From assembly GCF_030463565.1 (NCBI RefSeq), contig NC_134653.1, positions 28,705,150 to 28,769,149 of the forward strand: a DNA stretch of 64,000 bases, in the 5' to 3' direction. Positions 60,501 through 64,000 of the stretch are shown here, in pieces. The position numbers and the translations under genes are program-made. The notes under the pieces were generated by a model. It saw nothing but the letters and a program-made list of their open reading frames with translations. It was not told the DNA's origin and did not search any database. How positions within the stretch are numbered: the first letter of the stretch is position 1; each line of letters opens with the position of its first letter. The DNA comes from Pelecanus crispus (Eukaryota; Chordata; Aves; Pelecaniformes; Pelecanidae).

Positions 60501-63500
60501 GGAGAAACTGAAGGAAATTTCCCCACTGGAAGCTTTGAAGAGAGAATTTGCTCAGCACCACAAATGAATAAAACAACAAGGCTTTGTGCTTGAGGATCTC
60601 AAAGCGTTTTCTGCTCTGCACCAGGAAATGTAATACCTCCTGGGAGCTGTGCTAAATTGGAAACAGGGACCTTCTAAAAGCTAGCTCAACTCTGTTCCGG
60701 CTGAGCACAGCCATGCTTCTACCAGCGTTGGTGGAAAAGACAAGTGATGTTTTGACAACCTGAGTCTTCAGTCGTGACTTTTCTACAGGGATGCAAGAGA
60801 TTAGCAGGCAGCGTAGATTTAGTGAAGAAGCAGTTAACAGAAGAGAATTAAATTTGCCACCTTGCGTCCAGCCAAGCCAGAGGCTTTCCTTGGCCTCAGA
60901 ACAACAGAAAAATCATCACCTCAGATGTTTCCTAACAGTGAATCTCCTTGCTTCCAAAAGAATGGGGGTAACGCTGGGGTGGCAGTGAGGGAATGCACTG
61001 GTTGAGGAGGCTCTGCTTTGGACTGGCAGTTTCCCCAGCTCTGTTTCAGAAGGAATGCAGAACTGAAGGAAGTTCAAACCCTGTTTTAGTTTGTATGAAT
61101 CATCTCCTCTGCTTCTGTTTTCTTCTAGTCACTAAAGAGACATTAGGGAAGAGATGACTGAACAGTAGCAAAGGGCAGGCAACATGACTGTGAAAGTGGA
61201 GGGGAATAATTAGTGGACGAGATGAGTACTGTAAAGAGCAACTGATATCTCAGCTTTTCATTTGGGGAAGGTAGACCATTTCCCAAGAACCCATCTGGAT
61301 TCAAGTGAATGGCGAGAGCCCCAGACGTGGTTGCCAGAAAGGAGGCGATTGTAACAAAGCAGAGAGGCTCATGGAGGAAGGTTGTATTGTGCTCTCCTAG
61401 TCGAATGTAAATGGATTGTAGCTGTCTTTTTGGTCTACTTTTGCAAAACAACTTATTGCAACTATTTATTTAAAGAAATCACAATTAGAGCAAGCAAAGG
61501 AATGCTCAGGTGGCATTGTGCACTGCCAGACCTCCTGGCAGGCCAGGTTTTATCCAAACCAGGTGTGGCCACGTGGTAGTGGTCCTGCCAAATTACCCAG
61601 AGCACTTGCAGAGTTTTTGCTGGCTTTGCTGTACGACATCTGACACAGCACCAAGAAAATGGCACAGACAGATGATACCTGATCTGTCCTATCAAACTGT
61701 TATGAACCAAGAATTCATAGATCGAGTTTATATCAAAGCAATGATTTTTATCTGGTTGCGGCTTTTCTGAACCAATGCTAAAAAAACCCTAACGAGTTTC
61801 CACTATATTACTGACTTATCTAAGGATGGAGTAGATCTTTTGGCTCTGCTATCAATTTATGTGTTTGGAGGTACATTACATCGTCTCATCGTTCTCTGTC
61901 ATGGAGATGGTATGAGGGTGTATCAGCTAAGGTGTGATACAGTGACTCATTACCACAGTGTTTTTGTTTGTTTATTTTAATATGGAGAAAAAACCTGTTA
62001 TGCCTTTGCAGGATTTTGAGTATCCACAATGCAATTGTGAACAAGTCCCAGTAACATGTCAGCGATGCATGCCTCTGATCAAACACCTTTTGTGACACAT
62101 GCAGGCTAATGCACCCCTTTAATTTTTTTCCTCGCATGACTCAGCCCACACCAGTCAATAAAAGATAGTCCATAAATCTGATGGGTGGGAGTAACAGAGT
62201 AATAAAGAAAGGGAGAAGAGGTGAACCAAGGCTGATGCTGGGATTTTTTTTGTTTGTTTCCCTTTTTCATGAGCGAGTGAGCATCAGAGGGAAAGAGGGA
62301 CAGTCTTTGGAACACAGTGGTAGAAAGATTCTCCCATTGACTGGCTTGACTCAGCAAACGAAATCCTTCCCCACATGGTGCGATGGAAAGCAGAGGGCAC
62401 AGAAGGAGAGAAGTGATAGTAAAGCTGCGCCCAGCCCTTTAGCAGCAGCAAAAGCCAGATATGGAAATTGTTCCCTGAGCAGACAAGACCCAGAGTTGTT
62501 TCTTTAGCTTTGCTTCGGCTCTTCTAAGTTTTTCTTGCTGTCAGGAAGACCTAGGTGAAAAGGGTGGGGAGAGGGGGGGATTTGTGCAATTCTTCCACTT
62601 GAGTGTAGAGAACAGAGAGCAGAAGGTGCAGTGAGAAGCCTTTTAAAGTGGTTGTAGATGTGTGAGGTCTGATTCTGTTTTCAAAAATGTATCTGCTACA
62701 TGTAAGTGCATGGGAGGTCATTAGAGCTCTGCTGCCTTTCGGGGGGTGAGGCAGGAGGGAGCTGGGCTGCAGAACGGGCAGGCAGCAGCTTCATGCTGCC
62801 GGGAGTGAGAGCCACCGTGTGATCAGCAGGCTCTGGCAACAGGGGCAAGAGGGGAAAGAGGCTGGTTTTTACTCTCCTCAGCTAACGTCATTGCTAGCCA
62901 CGGACAGACACTTATGTTTAAAATCACACCACTTGTTTGTGATTATGCTAAGGGTTACTCTGGAGATGAGTACAGCTAGCTGGCAGGGTTTTAAACATAG
63001 CAGTCCCTGTCTTTGGTGATCACCTAACATCCTGTTATTTACTGGATCTGAAAATAAAGTGTGTTTTACCAGAGCAAAGAATCTAACCTGTACTAAAAGG
63101 CAGGTATTTCCACATTGCTTTCCTGGTGGTAGGTATCCCTGGTTCATCCAGCAACCCTTGCTTCTTCCTTAGCCCGCCTCAAATCACTACTTACCTTGGA
63201 TGGATGGGGACCAGGGGCTTGTCATGTAGTCTTTTATTCAATAGGGGAAAAAAAAAAGATTAGTAGCTGTGTGTAGATTTATTTCTGAGGGAGAGACAGA
63301 TATAACAGTCCATGTGATAATTTTCTGAGGTTATAGGAATAGATATTCTCTCAGACAAAAATAAATGCTCTGATATTCATGCTGCACAGACACAATGTCT
63401 TGCCAATAATCATACTACTCATTAATGTTAAGATTCTTGTTGCATCTGAGCTAATCCATGATACGTCTATGACGGGCCACAAGTGAAGACAAAAAGGGAC

Positions 63501-64000
63501 AGATATGAAAGGAGAGATATGATAGGGTCTCAATTTAAGGCTGGCCATGGACTGTATATGACATTCTTGTAAGTAAACTGACAGTGTCCAGGTTTATAAT
63601 AGCTAAACTCCTCAGTTTTCTTTACGTAAACATTTCACTCTAATGGAATATTATACCCAGGACCGTGCTTCGGCAGACATGCATGTATATGAATTGCATA
63701 AAGATAGACCAATAGATAAATAGATATCTGGATTTAATAAACACTCACATTCTAACAGGAATAGGCTGGTGAAATCTTACAGAGAGGGAGGGAGAGACTG
63801 AAAGAAAATACAAAATGTTGTCCGGAGTTTACAGACTGGCACAACTGGAAGCACTCAGCATCAAAAGAATGAGGGGAGGGAAAGGCTGAGATGGAACAGG
63901 CAAATTCTACATTAATAATATTCTCCCATCTTGCGGCGAGGGATGGTGAACGAGCCAGTGAGGTGGGTGCCTGCTGTTTCTTCAGCGGCAAAATCACCAT
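57591..64000. other. Intergenic or intronic, no gene recognised
   Basis: Moderate GC content with scattered short open frames on both strands, including one that runs off the right edge on the minus strand. None resembles a known family or has a supported exon structure. PPIL2 and YPEL1, the next genes rightwards in mammals, were looked for and not found. Confidence 0.5.

Noticed and set aside
63752..64000. Minus-strand open frame running off the right edge
   Set aside because: It is open by chance as far as can be seen: no conserved residues, no exon boundary signals, and no match to PPIL2 or YPEL1.

Overview
This window is vertebrate nuclear DNA, almost certainly avian: intron-containing genes, dense CpG islands separated by AT-rich sequence, almost no SINE/LINE load, and one solo LTR of a type I recognise as abundant in many non-galliform birds. 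Gene content (YDJC, SDF2L1 and a miR-130/301/454 cluster) matches the region homologous to human 22q11.2. From memory this lies on chicken chromosome 15, a microchromosome, which fits the GC-rich islands. The species cannot be fixed from sequence alone.

Layout. 1-2.5 kb: the 5' part of YDJC on the minus strand (first coding exon 1170-1327, probable 5'UTR intron, CpG-island promoter); the rest of YDJC lies beyond the left edge. 4.8-5.2 kb: an orphan CpG-island promoter with no recognisable gene. 7977-8542: a solo ERV LTR. 9.3-13.7 kb: complete SDF2L1 on the plus strand (three coding exons, 214 aa, HDEL tail), with an exact ERSE-II unfolded-protein-response element in its promoter. 13.7-18.6 kb: no gene seen. 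18.6-24.4 kb: a chain of CpG islands without convincing exons, containing a 58-bp near-perfect inverted repeat. 28.7-37.9 kb: four microRNA hairpins, all minus strand, in transcript order mir-130a, mir-301, mir-454, mir-130b. 39.8-40.9 kb: a CpG island with three evenly spaced CCAAT boxes and a CRE, placed and oriented as the likely promoter of the pri-miRNA. 41-64 kb: AT-rich DNA with no gene I can recognise, one GC-rich minisatellite island (45.9 kb) and one old MIR/L2-like fragment (57.5 kb).

How the parts work together. SDF2L1 is an ER-lumen chaperone cofactor and its promoter carries the expected ER-stress element. The four microRNAs share the AGUGCAAU seed core, so they should act on overlapping targets and probably derive from one or a few primary transcripts running from about 40.7 kb leftwards. 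Most long open frames in the window are GC-rich CpG-island artefacts. No unprecedented system is evident. The items most worth checking are the paired architecture and orientation of the microRNA cluster, the inverted repeat, and the same 35-bp minisatellite unit in two distant islands.
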